A DNA stretch of 64,000 nt from GAS368 sp965227745. Its GTDB lineage: Bacteria; Verrucomicrobiota; Verrucomicrobiia; Opitutales; Opitutaceae. The stretch is taken from positions 744,001 through 808,000 of the forward strand of contig OZ245769.1 of NCBI GenBank assembly GCA_965227745.1, in the 5' to 3' direction. The notes under the pieces were generated by a model, which ran no database searches, was not told where the DNA came from, and saw only the letters and a program-made list of their open reading frames with translations. A program made the translations under genes and the position numbers. Numbering within the stretch: the first letter of the stretch is position 1; each line of letters starts with the position of its first letter. Below, piece after piece: positions 33,872 through 42,157 of this stretch.

Positions 33872-33900
33872 AAAAAAGCGCGCCGATGGGGGCGCGCTTT
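33872..33900 (-). terminator. Terminator of tolC
   Basis: AAAGCGCGCC / GGCGCGCTTT stem; on the minus strand it is followed by TTTTTTG. It lies 44 bases beyond the tolC stop. The rest of 33738-33943 shows no gene. Confidence 0.85.
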
Positions 33901-33943
33901 GTGATTTGGGTGATCGTAATTCCCCGCTTTGTGTCTGCGCGTC

Positions 33944-35458
33944 TTACTTCGGCAGTTGCACGCCGTAGCGGGCGATGGACGAGCCTTCGAGGCGCTTCAC
34001 CTCGGCGATGGCCTGGCGGAGAGCGACCTTGGCCGTGAGCTCATTGAAGCGCGCGGTCTCGAGATCTTCCTGCGCTTGGAGCACCAGACGTGAGGTGGAG
34101 AGACCGGCGTCGAAGCGCGCCTTTTGGAGGTCGTATTGCTTGGCGCTCAGCTCAGTGGCCTTGGCGGAGAGATCGACCGCCACGAGATTGGCTTCGACCG
34201 CGCGGACCGCCGTGCGGACGCTCACGATCAGGTTTTGCTCGAGCTGCTCGAGGCGGACCTTTTGCGACTTCACGTTCACTTGGGCGGCGCGGTAGTTCGC
34301 CTTGTCGGCCTGCTGACCCCAAGGCATCGAATAGGTGAGGCCGACGGACCAGTTATTGCCGTGCTCACGGGGCAGAAGGCCGATGGCCTGGAAATAGCCC
34401 TCGTCGGTGGACTTCGCCGTGTAGCCGTACGAAGCGTCGAGATTCAGCGTGGGCTGGAGATTGCGCCGGGCCGTGGCCAGATCGAGCTCGAGCTGCTTGA
34501 TCGTGTCTTGCTGCGAAAGAGTGTCGGGATAGCGCTCGCGGGCCAACTTGTACGAAACCGCGAAGTTCGGGGCGTCCGGCTTGAAATCGTCAAAGGCGAC
34601 GGAGCCCGGGCGGCTATCGAACTCCGGAAGATTGATGAGATTGAGCAGGGCGTCTTCGCGATCCGCGACCGTCTGATTGGCCGTGACGAGCGCGCGGCGC
34701 GCCGTGGCGACACCAAACTCCGCGGTGAGCACATCGAGATCGGTCATCACACCCGTCGTGCGGCGGGCCTTGTTTTCCTCAAAGAGGGCGAGATTGCGAT
34801 CCAGCGTGAGCTGGCGGATGCGCACCGTTTCGCGGGCAGACACGAGGCTGTAGTACGAGTTTTCAGTCGAAGCGATCGTAGTCAGGATGCGGCTCGTGTA
34901 GTTGATGTTCGCGATGTCGATCCCGAGCTTCGCGCGGTCCTGGGCGGTGAGGGCGGCCGCGCGGCCGAAGGTGCGGAGGATCGGCTGGCTCAACGTCGCG
35001 GAGACGCCATTGCCGAACGTGGGATTGAGCAGCGCGTTGGTGGTGTTGGTCGCGCCGCGGGTGACGTTGGTATTGAGGCCGACGGTGCCATTGGTGGCTT
35101 CCAAGCGGTCCGTGACGCCGAGGCGGACGGTGGTGCTGTCGGTGAGCGTACCTTCACGCTGGGCGCCATCGAGGCGGCTCGTGTTGGAAGCGGCCTGGTT
35201 AAAATTGCGAACGGCCGAGGCGCTCAACACGGGGTCAAAGTTGCCTTTGGCGACGTTGAACTGCTCCTTCGCCGTATCGATCGAGTACGCTTGGATCTGC
35301 AGATCAAAATTTTTCTTCAGGGCGAGGCCGACCGCTTCCTCGAGCGACAGCGGCTTGCCGCCGGGGGCCGTCGTGGAGACGGTTTGGGCGTGGGCCGGGG
35401 CAAGAATTGAGACCGTGAGGGCGAGGGCTACGAGGGCGCGGGGGAGGTGACGTGACAT
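33944..35458 (-). CDS. TolC family outer membrane efflux protein
   Basis: 504-residue outer-membrane channel protein. Signal peptide MSRHLPRALVALALTVSILAPAHA, then the two OEP repeats of alternating coiled-coil and beta-barrel strands. LSLEEAVGLALKKNFDLQ begins the first coiled-coil; YSLVSARETVRIRQLTLDRN and AVEANLVAVDLSAKATELSAKQYD follow. No adaptor or pump gene is adjacent, so its partner is unknown. The ATG at 35458 gives a proper signal peptide; a longer form would run into the neighbouring zinc-ribbon gene. Confidence 0.9.
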   Translation of the reverse strand: MSRHLPRALVALALTVSILAPAHAQTVSTTAPGGKPLSLEEAVGLALKKNFDLQIQAYSIDTAKEQFNVAKGNFDPVLSASAVRNFNQAASNTSRLDGAQREGTLTDSTTVRLGVTDRLEATNGTVGLNTNVTRGATNTTNALLNPTFGNGVSATLSQPILRTFGRAAALTAQDRAKLGIDIANINYTSRILTTIASTENSYYSLVSARETVRIRQLTLDRNLALFEENKARRTTGVMTDLDVLTAEFGVATARRALVTANQTVADREDALLNLINLPEFDSRPGSVAFDDFKPDAPNFAVSYKLARERYPDTLSQQDTIKQLELDLATARRNLQPTLNLDASYGYTAKSTDEGYFQAIGLLPREHGNNWSVGLTYSMPWGQQADKANYRAAQVNVKSQKVRLEQLEQNLIVSVRTAVRAVEANLVAVDLSAKATELSAKQYDLQKARFDAGLSTSRLVLQAQEDLETARFNELTAKVALRQAIAEVKRLEGSSIARYGVQLPK

Positions 35459-35516
35459 AGCTGGAGTGGAAAGGGAGAGTATCGGCTGAAGAGAAAACAC
35501 GGAATGGTGAAGAAAG

Positions 35517-35765
35517 TTACTGTTTTTCGAACTCACCACCCGAAGTCCGCTTTAGGACGGTGAAGCCCGCTTGTCTGGCGCGCGAGACGGAAAGAGGTGC
35601 GGAAAGTTTCGGTGAATTTACCGGGTCGGCCGCAGCCCGGCGCACGGCTTGGCCGCAAGTCGGGCACTCCGTGAGCTCCGCCGCGCCTGCTTCCGCGCGG
35701 TGCTCGAAACCGGTGCCGCAGAGGCGGCACGGCGCGGCGACCGGGGCGTAGGTGTGGATCGGCAT
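35517..35765 (-). CDS. Small zinc-ribbon protein, FmdB-like
   Basis: 82 residues beginning MPIHTYAP, with CRLC (13-16) and CPTC (34-37) forming a zinc ribbon, followed by a basic linker and a Ser/Leu/Thr-rich tail. This matches the FmdB family of putative regulatory proteins, whose members often sit beside unrelated genes. It ends 58 bases before the tolC start. Function not established. Confidence 0.75.
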   Translation of the reverse strand: MPIHTYAPVAAPCRLCGTGFEHRAEAGAAELTECPTCGQAVRRAAADPVNSPKLSAPLSVSRARQAGFTVLKRTSGGEFEKQ

Positions 35766-35880
35766 TCGGGGATGATTTCAGAACACCGTTCGCCTCCGGC
35801 GCGAGCCCAATCGTGGCGAGTGGTTGCATCCGCAGGATGAGCGGTCGTCTCGACTCGCCCCGCAGATGAGAAGTGAGTGC

Positions 35881-35919
35881 AAAAAAGAAGCGCGTTGAGG
35901 TTCAACGCGCTTCGGAAAA
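35881..35919 (-). terminator. Terminator of the PpiD-like gene
   Basis: GAAGCGCGTTGA / TCAACGCGCTTC, a perfect 12-base stem with a 3-base loop, followed on the minus strand by TTTTTT. Confidence 0.9.
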
Positions 35920-35977
35920 ATGGCCCTGTAGGCTTTCGCCCGAGCCTATAGATTCAGGCCGATTGCCGACCGACCGG

Positions 35978-37669
35978 TTACTGACTCGTCTTCGGCTGGG
36001 ACTTCTTCTCTTCCGCCTCGACGAGCTCGGAGACGTACGCGCCACCGAAGCCGAGCCGCTGGGCGAAGAAGCTCGCGAGCTGCGTGCGGGTAGTGAGGTA
36101 CTGCGGATTGGCCTCGGTCAGGTCTGGCGCCTTCTTGTCGGCAGCGTAGACGAAGAGACCCTTGTCGCCGTTCAGCATCATGTCGGTGATCTGGCCCTTC
36201 TCGAGGCGCTCGAGGGCATCGAGCACCGAGTAATCGACATCCTGCGGACGGGAGCGCGGCATAAAGGCCGGGAGCGTCTTGCCTTCGACCTTCACCTTGG
36301 CGGAAGCGGACACCGTCTCGGCGGCCTTTTCCATGGTGTTTCCGGCCTTGAGGCTGGCCTCGAGCTGGGACTTGACGGCCTTTCCGAGGTCCACGAAACG
36401 GCGGCGGCGCTCGCTCTCGGTCCAGTCCGCGACCACGCGGTCGCGCACTTCGGCCAAGGCCGGCTTCCGGGCGGGTTGCGTGTCTTTATAGAAGATAACC
36501 GCCGCGCCGGCCGGCGTCTTCACGGCATCGGAGTACGTGCGATCCTGGCGGGGGAGCGTAAAGGCCTCATCGGCAAATTCGCGCGAACCCATCAGCTCGC
36601 TCGGACCCGCCTCGCGGGTAAAGGGATTCAGCGTCTTCGCCGTGATATTGTTTTTGGCGAGGAACGCGTCGACACCGGCCGCCGGCACCTTGTTGTTATA
36701 GAGCGAAACGGTCAGCTCGCTGGCGGCCTGCAGGGCTTGCTTCTGCGCGCGCTCGATCTTGAGGGAGGCTTCGACCTGCGTCCGGACGGCGGCGTAGTCG
36801 GCGGCCGGATCGGTCTTCGGCGGGGTCTTGTCGTCGGCTGGCTTCACTTCCGCCGGCTTCGGGAAGCGGGCAGGATTAGCGTCATAAAAAGCGCGGACCT
36901 CTGCCTCGGTGACCGTGATCTTGGGCAGATAAGCCATCATCGGGAACTCCGCGTACGAAACCACGATGCGCGGGGCGATCTGGTAGCGGGCGCTGTCTTC
37001 TTCGAAATACTTGCTGATCTCGGCATCGGTCGGCTTCAGCTCCGGCTTGAAACTCGCGTAGTCGATCGAGGCCGTGCTGAGGGTCCACGTGGTGTCGGAG
37101 CGAGCGAGTTGCTGCTTCACCTCACCGGGGAGCACATAGCCGGGACCGGCGAGGAGCTTTTGGACTTTGTCGACGCGCACGTCGTCGGAGAGCACGCGTT
37201 TGATGTCGCCCTCGGGATTACCGCCCTTGGAGGTGGTCTTGAGACGATCGCGAAAATCGCTGTAGGCCTTGGCGTCGAACTCACCGTTCTGCCCGGCAAA
37301 CATGCGCGCGTTCTTGATCTCTTCGGTGATCTCCGCGTCGGTCGCCTCCGGGATGTGCCATTGATCGGCGAGATAGAGCGAGGCCGTGCGCATCTTCGAG
37401 TAACCCTCGACCTGCTCGGACGTCGCGCCGGAGAAGGGGCCGTACTTCAAGCTGATGCTCATGCTGCCATCGCCAAACACGCGCTGCTGGTCCTGCTGGA
37501 CCGCCAAATCGTAGTTGAAAAACTGTAGATTCGCGCGGCGACTGTCCGCGTGGCCGAGCCCGCCGGAGGCATTGATGCCGACAATAAGGGAGATGATGGT
37601 GAAGACCAGAACCACCGCAAAGATCGTGCGGAAGTGGTGCTGAAAGGTTTTCTGAATCCAAGAAATCAT
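35978..37669 (-). CDS. PpiD/SurA-like periplasmic chaperone
   Basis: 563-residue protein with a short cytoplasmic end, one membrane helix (about 13-33, FRTIFAVVLVFTIISLIVGI) and a large periplasmic part. The N-terminal ~200 residues resemble the SurA/PpiD chaperone fold (EITEEIKNARMFAGQNGEFDAKAYSDFRDRL). Three regions begin with TDAEIT, TDAEISKYFEED and TEAEVRAFYD, typical repeats of this class. A clear parvulin active site is not apparent; the C-terminal half has only rotamase-like remnants. Likely assists outer-membrane protein folding. Own promoter and terminator. Confidence 0.85.
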   Translation of the reverse strand: MISWIQKTFQHHFRTIFAVVLVFTIISLIVGINASGGLGHADSRRANLQFFNYDLAVQQDQQRVFGDGSMSISLKYGPFSGATSEQVEGYSKMRTASLYLADQWHIPEATDAEITEEIKNARMFAGQNGEFDAKAYSDFRDRLKTTSKGGNPEGDIKRVLSDDVRVDKVQKLLAGPGYVLPGEVKQQLARSDTTWTLSTASIDYASFKPELKPTDAEISKYFEEDSARYQIAPRIVVSYAEFPMMAYLPKITVTEAEVRAFYDANPARFPKPAEVKPADDKTPPKTDPAADYAAVRTQVEASLKIERAQKQALQAASELTVSLYNNKVPAAGVDAFLAKNNITAKTLNPFTREAGPSELMGSREFADEAFTLPRQDRTYSDAVKTPAGAAVIFYKDTQPARKPALAEVRDRVVADWTESERRRRFVDLGKAVKSQLEASLKAGNTMEKAAETVSASAKVKVEGKTLPAFMPRSRPQDVDYSVLDALERLEKGQITDMMLNGDKGLFVYAADKKAPDLTEANPQYLTTRTQLASFFAQRLGFGGAYVSELVEAEEKKSQPKTSQ

Positions 37670-38120
37670 GGGTAGAAAACGGGAAACCCTAGGTCGCTCC
37701 CGATGCGTGGCAAGGGCTAAGTGACCCGCTCGGCGCGTTCATTACTATTACCAAGAGGCACCCGGTAGAGAGTGGCCCCACCAAGCGAGGCCCGAGCGTC
37801 GACTCACCTTGACTAGCCTTGACCGATGCCGCGAGCGGGCATCTGGGGCCGTCGTCCCGTGTAGGCAATTAGCACCGTCAGCCGGGCCATCCCCAACATC
37901 CCGCCATCCCGTCCTTACCGCGACCAACCTATATTTACCTTTATTAGCCCTTACCGGCCTCGACCGGTTCGGTCCCGCCCCGTCGGACCCACCAGCCGCT
38001 ATCTCGACCGGCCCCTCGTGCGCCAACCTGACGCGCTGCGTTTCCCTCGCCGAAACAACAAGTCGAATCATGCCGCTCGATGGCAACAATATCACGCGAG
38101 CACCCCACGGTCCGTCATCC

Positions 38121-38180
38121 CCGTTGGCCCCATTGGGTCCATTGGCCCTATTGGCTCCATTGGTTCCATTGGCTCCACTG
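38121..38180. repeat. Nine-base microsatellite CCATTGGCT
   Basis: About 6.5 tandem copies of CCATTGGCT with few substitutions, in the gene-free interval 37670-38264. That interval also holds degenerate repeats of ccttgacc- and ttaccg-like words. Open frames across it encode Gly-Asn-x or Ile-Gly-x repeats but lack any start or context that would make them credible genes. Confidence 0.8.
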
Positions 38181-38264
38181 CGGAATATTTCCGCCATCCG
38201 CGCCCATCCGCGCCATCAGCGGAAAAAATCATGAGCCTGCCTTGCACGCCACACCCGCAACCCC

Positions 38265-39356
38265 TCACGCCTTCAGCCCCAGCCCGATCTTCTCGCGCAA
38301 ATACGTGATCGATTTCGCCAACTCGGCTTTCTGAAATTCCTGGGTCGCCGTTTTTCCTTCCGGCCCCGCCGGCGCCTTAAATTGCGGGATCGAGTGCCCG
38401 CGCTTCGCCAGCGCCTCGAAATGCGCCAGCGCTTCCGGCCGCTTGTCGTAGAACTTCCAGAAGTCCGGATTCTTGTAAGGAAAATTCCGCGGCCCGCCCG
38501 AGATGGTCTCGATCATGATCGGCACCTTGGGGCAAAGCTCGGCCCACCGCGCCACGTAGCGCGGCCAGTCGATCAAGCCGTCGCCCGCCGCCGTCCATTG
38601 CACGCTCGCGCCCTCCGCCGTTTCCCAGATCATCTCGTCGCGCAGGCTGGAGCAGATTGTATAGCGGCCCAAATTTTCCAAAACATCGTGCGGATCCTCG
38701 AGCGTCCACGCGGCGTTGCCCGAGTCGATGTTCGCCCCCACGAAGTCCGCGCCCGCCGCCTCGATGAGTTGCACCAGCTCCCACGAGTGCATGTCGCCCG
38801 CGTGGTTCTCCACCGCGATCTTCACGCCGGTGTCGAGTGCCTGCGCGCGACACGCCTTCAGCACCGCCACCGTATCCGCGATGCGCGCTTGGATGCCGCC
38901 CTCCGTCTTGCGATCCTCCGCCGTGCCGAGCACCACGCGAAACACCGGCGAGCCCAGCGTCTTCGCAACGCGCAACCCGAGCCGCAAATGCTCCTCCGCC
39001 GTCCCGCGATTGGGCCGAAACGCCTTCGACGTCGGGCAAATGCTCCAGCTCCCCGCGTAGATTTTAATCCCGAGATCGTCCGCCTTGCGCTTCACCTCGC
39101 GCAGCGCCGCGTCCTCCAGACTCTCATACGCGTCGAGGTCCGAAATCAAAATCGTGTCGAGCTTCAGCGTCGCCGCATAGTCGAGCAGGGCAGGGGCCTT
39201 CCAACCCATGCCGCGCACGGCATAGTTGTCCATCCCGAGCGCGATCTTCGGCTTCGTCGCCGGCGGCGTGGCGCCGCTCAACCGCGAAGCCGTGGAAGTG
39301 AAAGCCGCCGCCGAAGTGGCGACCGCGAGCGTCTGAAGAAACGAACGACGATGCAT
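38265..39356 (-). CDS. Tat-exported sugar phosphate isomerase/epimerase-like protein
   Basis: 363-residue TIM-barrel protein of the xylose-isomerase-like superfamily. The start at 39356 gives MHRRSFLQTLAVATSAAAF, a Tat-type signal (RRSFLQ), suggesting export to the periplasm with a bound cofactor. Barrel strands include KIALGMDNYAVRG, LKLDTILISD, KIAVENHAGD with the metal-binding Glu/His, and DFVGANIDSGN. Relatives are common in Planctomycetes and Verrucomicrobia near sugar-degradation genes. The substrate is unknown. The preceding upstream interval is repeat-rich. Confidence 0.85.
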   Translation of the reverse strand: MHRRSFLQTLAVATSAAAFTSTASRLSGATPPATKPKIALGMDNYAVRGMGWKAPALLDYAATLKLDTILISDLDAYESLEDAALREVKRKADDLGIKIYAGSWSICPTSKAFRPNRGTAEEHLRLGLRVAKTLGSPVFRVVLGTAEDRKTEGGIQARIADTVAVLKACRAQALDTGVKIAVENHAGDMHSWELVQLIEAAGADFVGANIDSGNAAWTLEDPHDVLENLGRYTICSSLRDEMIWETAEGASVQWTAAGDGLIDWPRYVARWAELCPKVPIMIETISGGPRNFPYKNPDFWKFYDKRPEALAHFEALAKRGHSIPQFKAPAGPEGKTATQEFQKAELAKSITYLREKIGLGLKA

Positions 39357-39496
39357 GGGGAAAATCGAGGGTAACGCGCCACGCGGCGCACCCGCAGCGA
39401 ACGCCCCCAAAGCCCCCATGTCGAGCACCCTGTCGTCGCGAAGCGGAACGTGACGAAGCCATCCAACTCGCACAGCCCCGCGCTCTCACTGGTATT

Positions 39497-39527
39497 AAGG
39501 TGGACGGCGACCTCCGTGGCGCCGTCT
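39497..39527. repeat. Dispersed 31-base repeat, copy 2
   Basis: Near-identical to 19629-19658 (one extra T). It lies just before the tandem repeat block. Confidence 0.7.
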
Positions 39528-39535
39528 TCAGGACG

Positions 39536-39877
39536 CCCCTACGCCCCCGCAATGCGCAAATTTAGATTCGACCCGCGACTCCCGCCCATCTGAAGACGTA
39601 GCTTGTCACCGCCCCGCGCCTCCACCGAACGCCCCACTCATTTTTTTTGCGCCTTCTGTGCCTCTTTGCGGCCCCAAGTATTTCAAATCGTCTCACCGTC
39701 CGCACACTGCCCCTACGCCCCGCAATGCGAAAATTTAAATTCGACCCGCGACTCCCGCCCATCTGAAGGCATCGCTCGTCACCGCCCCGCGCAGCCACCG
39801 CCCGTACGGCTCATTTTTGCGCCTTATGTGCCTCTTTGCGGCCCCAAGTATTTCCCATAATCTCACGGTCCGCACAC
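39536..39877. repeat. Tandem duplication, period 170 bases
   Basis: Two head-to-tail units (about 39536-39706 and 39710-39877). Shared stretches include tcgacccgcgactcccgccc and gcctctttgcggccccaagt, the latter at 39661 and 39831, exactly 170 apart. Units differ by scattered substitutions and small indels. Interval 39357-39928 holds no gene I can support. Confidence 0.85.
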
Positions 39878-39928
39878 CACCGCACCACACGCTTCCCACG
39901 CCACATCCCCCCACACCGCATCACGCCC

Positions 39929-40459
39929 TCACCGTGCCGCCGCGACCGTCGGCGCAAACTCCGCCGCTCCCTGCACCAACGCGAGAAACGCCCGATCCGC
40001 CATCACCGCGTCGAAACTCTCGCGCAGCGCGGCCTGATTTTTCCCGCGACCCTCTCCGAGAAATAGATAAACCGACTGCCGCCCGTCGTCGCGCGACAGT
40101 TCCGCCGCGAGCGTCGTCCCGCCGAGCCGGCGCAAGGCAAACGGCCGATCATCGCCCACCAGCACCGCGCCATCGCACCTCCCGGCGCGCAGTTGCTCCG
40201 CCGCCCCGCGCGCCGACACCACAGCGCTGCCAATTGTTACGGCGTGCACCCCTCGCTTTTCCAACTCCACCTTCATCTGCGCGAGAAACGCCCGCTGCCA
40301 TTCCTCCCGCGTGCGGTTCGCCTTTCCCGACTCGACCACCACCAGCTCAACATCCGGCCGATTCGCTTCCCCCTTCGCCAAATTCGCGGCCCCCACCAGT
40401 GCAAGCCCCAGCCCGAGGCACAGCCCCGCCCGCCTGACGACAATTAAAAGCGACCGCAT
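39929..40459 (-). CDS. Secreted protein of unknown function
   Basis: 176 residues. An N-terminal hydrophobic segment (GLCLGLGLALVGAANLAKG) looks like a signal peptide or anchor. The mature part alternates strands and helices (VELVVVESGK, KRGVHAVTIGSAVVSARGAAEQLRAGRCDGAVLVGD, VYLFLGEGRGK), suggestive of a small alpha/beta domain, but no family is recognised. It follows the PEP-CTERM fragment by 35 bases on the same strand. Predicted exported; function unknown. Confidence 0.6.
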   Translation of the reverse strand: MRSLLIVVRRAGLCLGLGLALVGAANLAKGEANRPDVELVVVESGKANRTREEWQRAFLAQMKVELEKRGVHAVTIGSAVVSARGAAEQLRAGRCDGAVLVGDDRPFALRRLGGTTLAAELSRDDGRQSVYLFLGEGRGKNQAALRESFDAVMADRAFLALVQGAAEFAPTVAAAR

Positions 40460-40494
40460 GGTCGCACCTAAATCGTCTCAACCGCCGCAAAATT

Positions 40495-40620
40495 AAATCC
40501 GTACCCCCCGCAAAAACGACCGCCCCACCTTCCGCCGCCGCACCACCGCCACCGTCAGCGCCCCCGCGCCAAACAGCAGCGCATATGTCGCCGGCTCCGG
40601 AATCGCACTCGCGACGACGT
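40495..40620 (-). pseudogene. Orphan PEP-CTERM anchor fragment
   Basis: The minus strand encodes ASAIPEPATYALLFGAGALT followed by VAVVRRRK and ends at a stop at 40495-40497. This is the C-terminal sorting signal only; the stretch upstream is the end of an unrelated flavin oxidase gene in another frame, with no start codon in between. Bases 40529-40615 match 44103-44189 at 86 of 87 positions. It looks like the stranded 3' end of a PEP-CTERM gene, left after duplication or insertion. Confidence 0.8.
40529..40615. repeat. 87-base direct repeat, copy A
   Basis: Identical to 44103-44189 except for one T/C difference. Copy A is in the orphan fragment, copy B at the 3' end of the intact PEP-CTERM gene. 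Confidence 0.9.
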
Positions 40621-40640
40621 AAGTATCTCCCGCAATAGCT

Positions 40641-42137
40641 CTATCGTTTAGCAGTGAGTGGTTCGCCGTAGTTGAGGTAGAACTGGTTCTCGAAAATACC
40701 CTGAGAGTCGTACTTCTGTTTGAGAGCGAAGAACTCCTTGGCCTGCGGATAGGCGCGCGTGAATTGCTCGATGGTGGCGTGAGGGCGGTAGGGAAGGTAG
40801 TAGCGGCCGCCGCAGGCGAGCGCGATGTCGGTCAGTTCGCGGGCGAGGGAGCGCATGGCGGTCTCAGCGGCAGGATCGAGGCGTTGATGAAAGAGGAGAA
40901 CGAGTCCGAACATCTCAGTCGGGGCGTAGCGGAGAAATGTATCCTGGTCGGCCTCGACGTTCCGCACGGTGACGTTGAGGAGTTCGGGGTGGTGCTTGAG
41001 GAAGACGGGGCGGGCGAGATTGATGAAATCGGCAAAGCGATCGCCGGGAATGAAGTATTCGTGCAGGATGTCAGTGCTCGCGGCGTCGCGTGTAGCGTAG
41101 AGGTGCGAGGGTTCGTTCATCACTTGATTGCGCGAAAGCGTGACGCCACCGGTTTCGCCGAACTGTTTTTCGAGCCACCACCGGAGATTCTTGCCATAGC
41201 TGCTATCCACCCCGCCGCGGAACACGAGGCGCTTGAGCAGACTGGGCTTTTCGTCGAAGAGCGTTCGGCTGGTTGGTTTGTCGGTGCTCTTGCGACGGAG
41301 CAAAGTTACGGAGGCTTCCTGAAAGAACGAGTCGGGCGCGACGCTGATGCGCCCGTAGGCCATGCCAACGTCCTCCCGGCCGCGCGTGAGATCGTGATAG
41401 GCCCGCACGTAATCCTGGGGAGCGACGACGTGAGATTCGGCCGCGTAGTAGTCGTTAGGGACGACCCGGAGTTCGACCTCCAATATGACGCCAAAGAGTC
41501 CGTAACCACCGAGCACGAGGGAGAACAGCTCACGATTTTCCGTGCGGCTGCAGCGCAAAATCTCGCCCTGCGCGGTGAGCACGCGGCACGATTCGACTGT
41601 GCTCGCGATCGGCGGGGTGTCATTTTGCCAGCCATGGCAGTTGACTGAAATAGATCCGCCGACGGAAAAATCGTTATTCGTCTGCATGATCGAGACGGAG
41701 AAGCCGCGTTCGTCGAGGTACGGAATGACCTCAAACCAGCGGGCGCCGGCGCCCACGGTGAGGAGACGTTTCTCGGCGTTGAGCGAGAGCCGATTGAAGC
41801 CACGCATCTCGAGAGCGATGCCTTGGGGGTATACGGTGTGGCCGCCCATGGAGTGGCGGGCACCGCTAATCGTGATATGGCGGCCCTCGCGGGCAGCGCG
41901 TCGGACAAGCTCGATGAGTTGCTTTTCGGCGGCGGCGGGATCGGAGGAGACTTCGATTACCTCAGCGGGAGTCGTGGGATTGAGCCGGCTGGCGTCGTTA
42001 GTACCCGCAGAGGGCATCGCGCGCGGTACCGAGCCATCATGCAACCAGACCCAGCCGAGGAACACGAGCGGACGGCCGAGGAAGAAGGCCAGTACGAGCG
42101 CGAGAACTGCGAAGATTATCCGGCGAGGGCGGCGCAT
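40641..42137 (-). CDS. FAD-binding oxidase (PCMH type), membrane-anchored
   Basis: 498 residues. One N-terminal membrane helix (RIIFAVLALVLAFFLGRPLVFLGWVW) precedes a PCMH-type FAD domain (about 50-235). SGARHSMGGHT holds H95, in the position of the His that covalently binds FAD in aldonolactone and alditol oxidases. FSVSIMQTNNDFSVGGSISVNCHGW is the second FAD contact. The C-terminal domain (LPYRPHATIEQF, NYGEP) is lactone-oxidase-like. The substrate is not known. It is the last of three genes on this strand, all within a segment flanked by direct repeats. Confidence 0.88.
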   Translation of the reverse strand: MRRPRRIIFAVLALVLAFFLGRPLVFLGWVWLHDGSVPRAMPSAGTNDASRLNPTTPAEVIEVSSDPAAAEKQLIELVRRAAREGRHITISGARHSMGGHTVYPQGIALEMRGFNRLSLNAEKRLLTVGAGARWFEVIPYLDERGFSVSIMQTNNDFSVGGSISVNCHGWQNDTPPIASTVESCRVLTAQGEILRCSRTENRELFSLVLGGYGLFGVILEVELRVVPNDYYAAESHVVAPQDYVRAYHDLTRGREDVGMAYGRISVAPDSFFQEASVTLLRRKSTDKPTSRTLFDEKPSLLKRLVFRGGVDSSYGKNLRWWLEKQFGETGGVTLSRNQVMNEPSHLYATRDAASTDILHEYFIPGDRFADFINLARPVFLKHHPELLNVTVRNVEADQDTFLRYAPTEMFGLVLLFHQRLDPAAETAMRSLARELTDIALACGGRYYLPYRPHATIEQFTRAYPQAKEFFALKQKYDSQGIFENQFYLNYGEPLTAKR

Positions 42138-42157
42138 GGTGAAAACGGAGATGCTGA

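Noticed and set aside
37950..37995. A ggttcggtccc...ccacca string suggesting a tRNA end
   Set aside because: The T-loop lacks the needed A and no acceptor or anticodon stem pairs with it.
37748..38197. Frames encoding Gly-Asn-x collagen-like repeats
   Set aside because: The repeats come from a 9-base microsatellite; no signal, start or conserved flank supports a protein.
39536..39877. CRISPR array
   Set aside because: Only two long units with no short repeats, spacers or cas genes.
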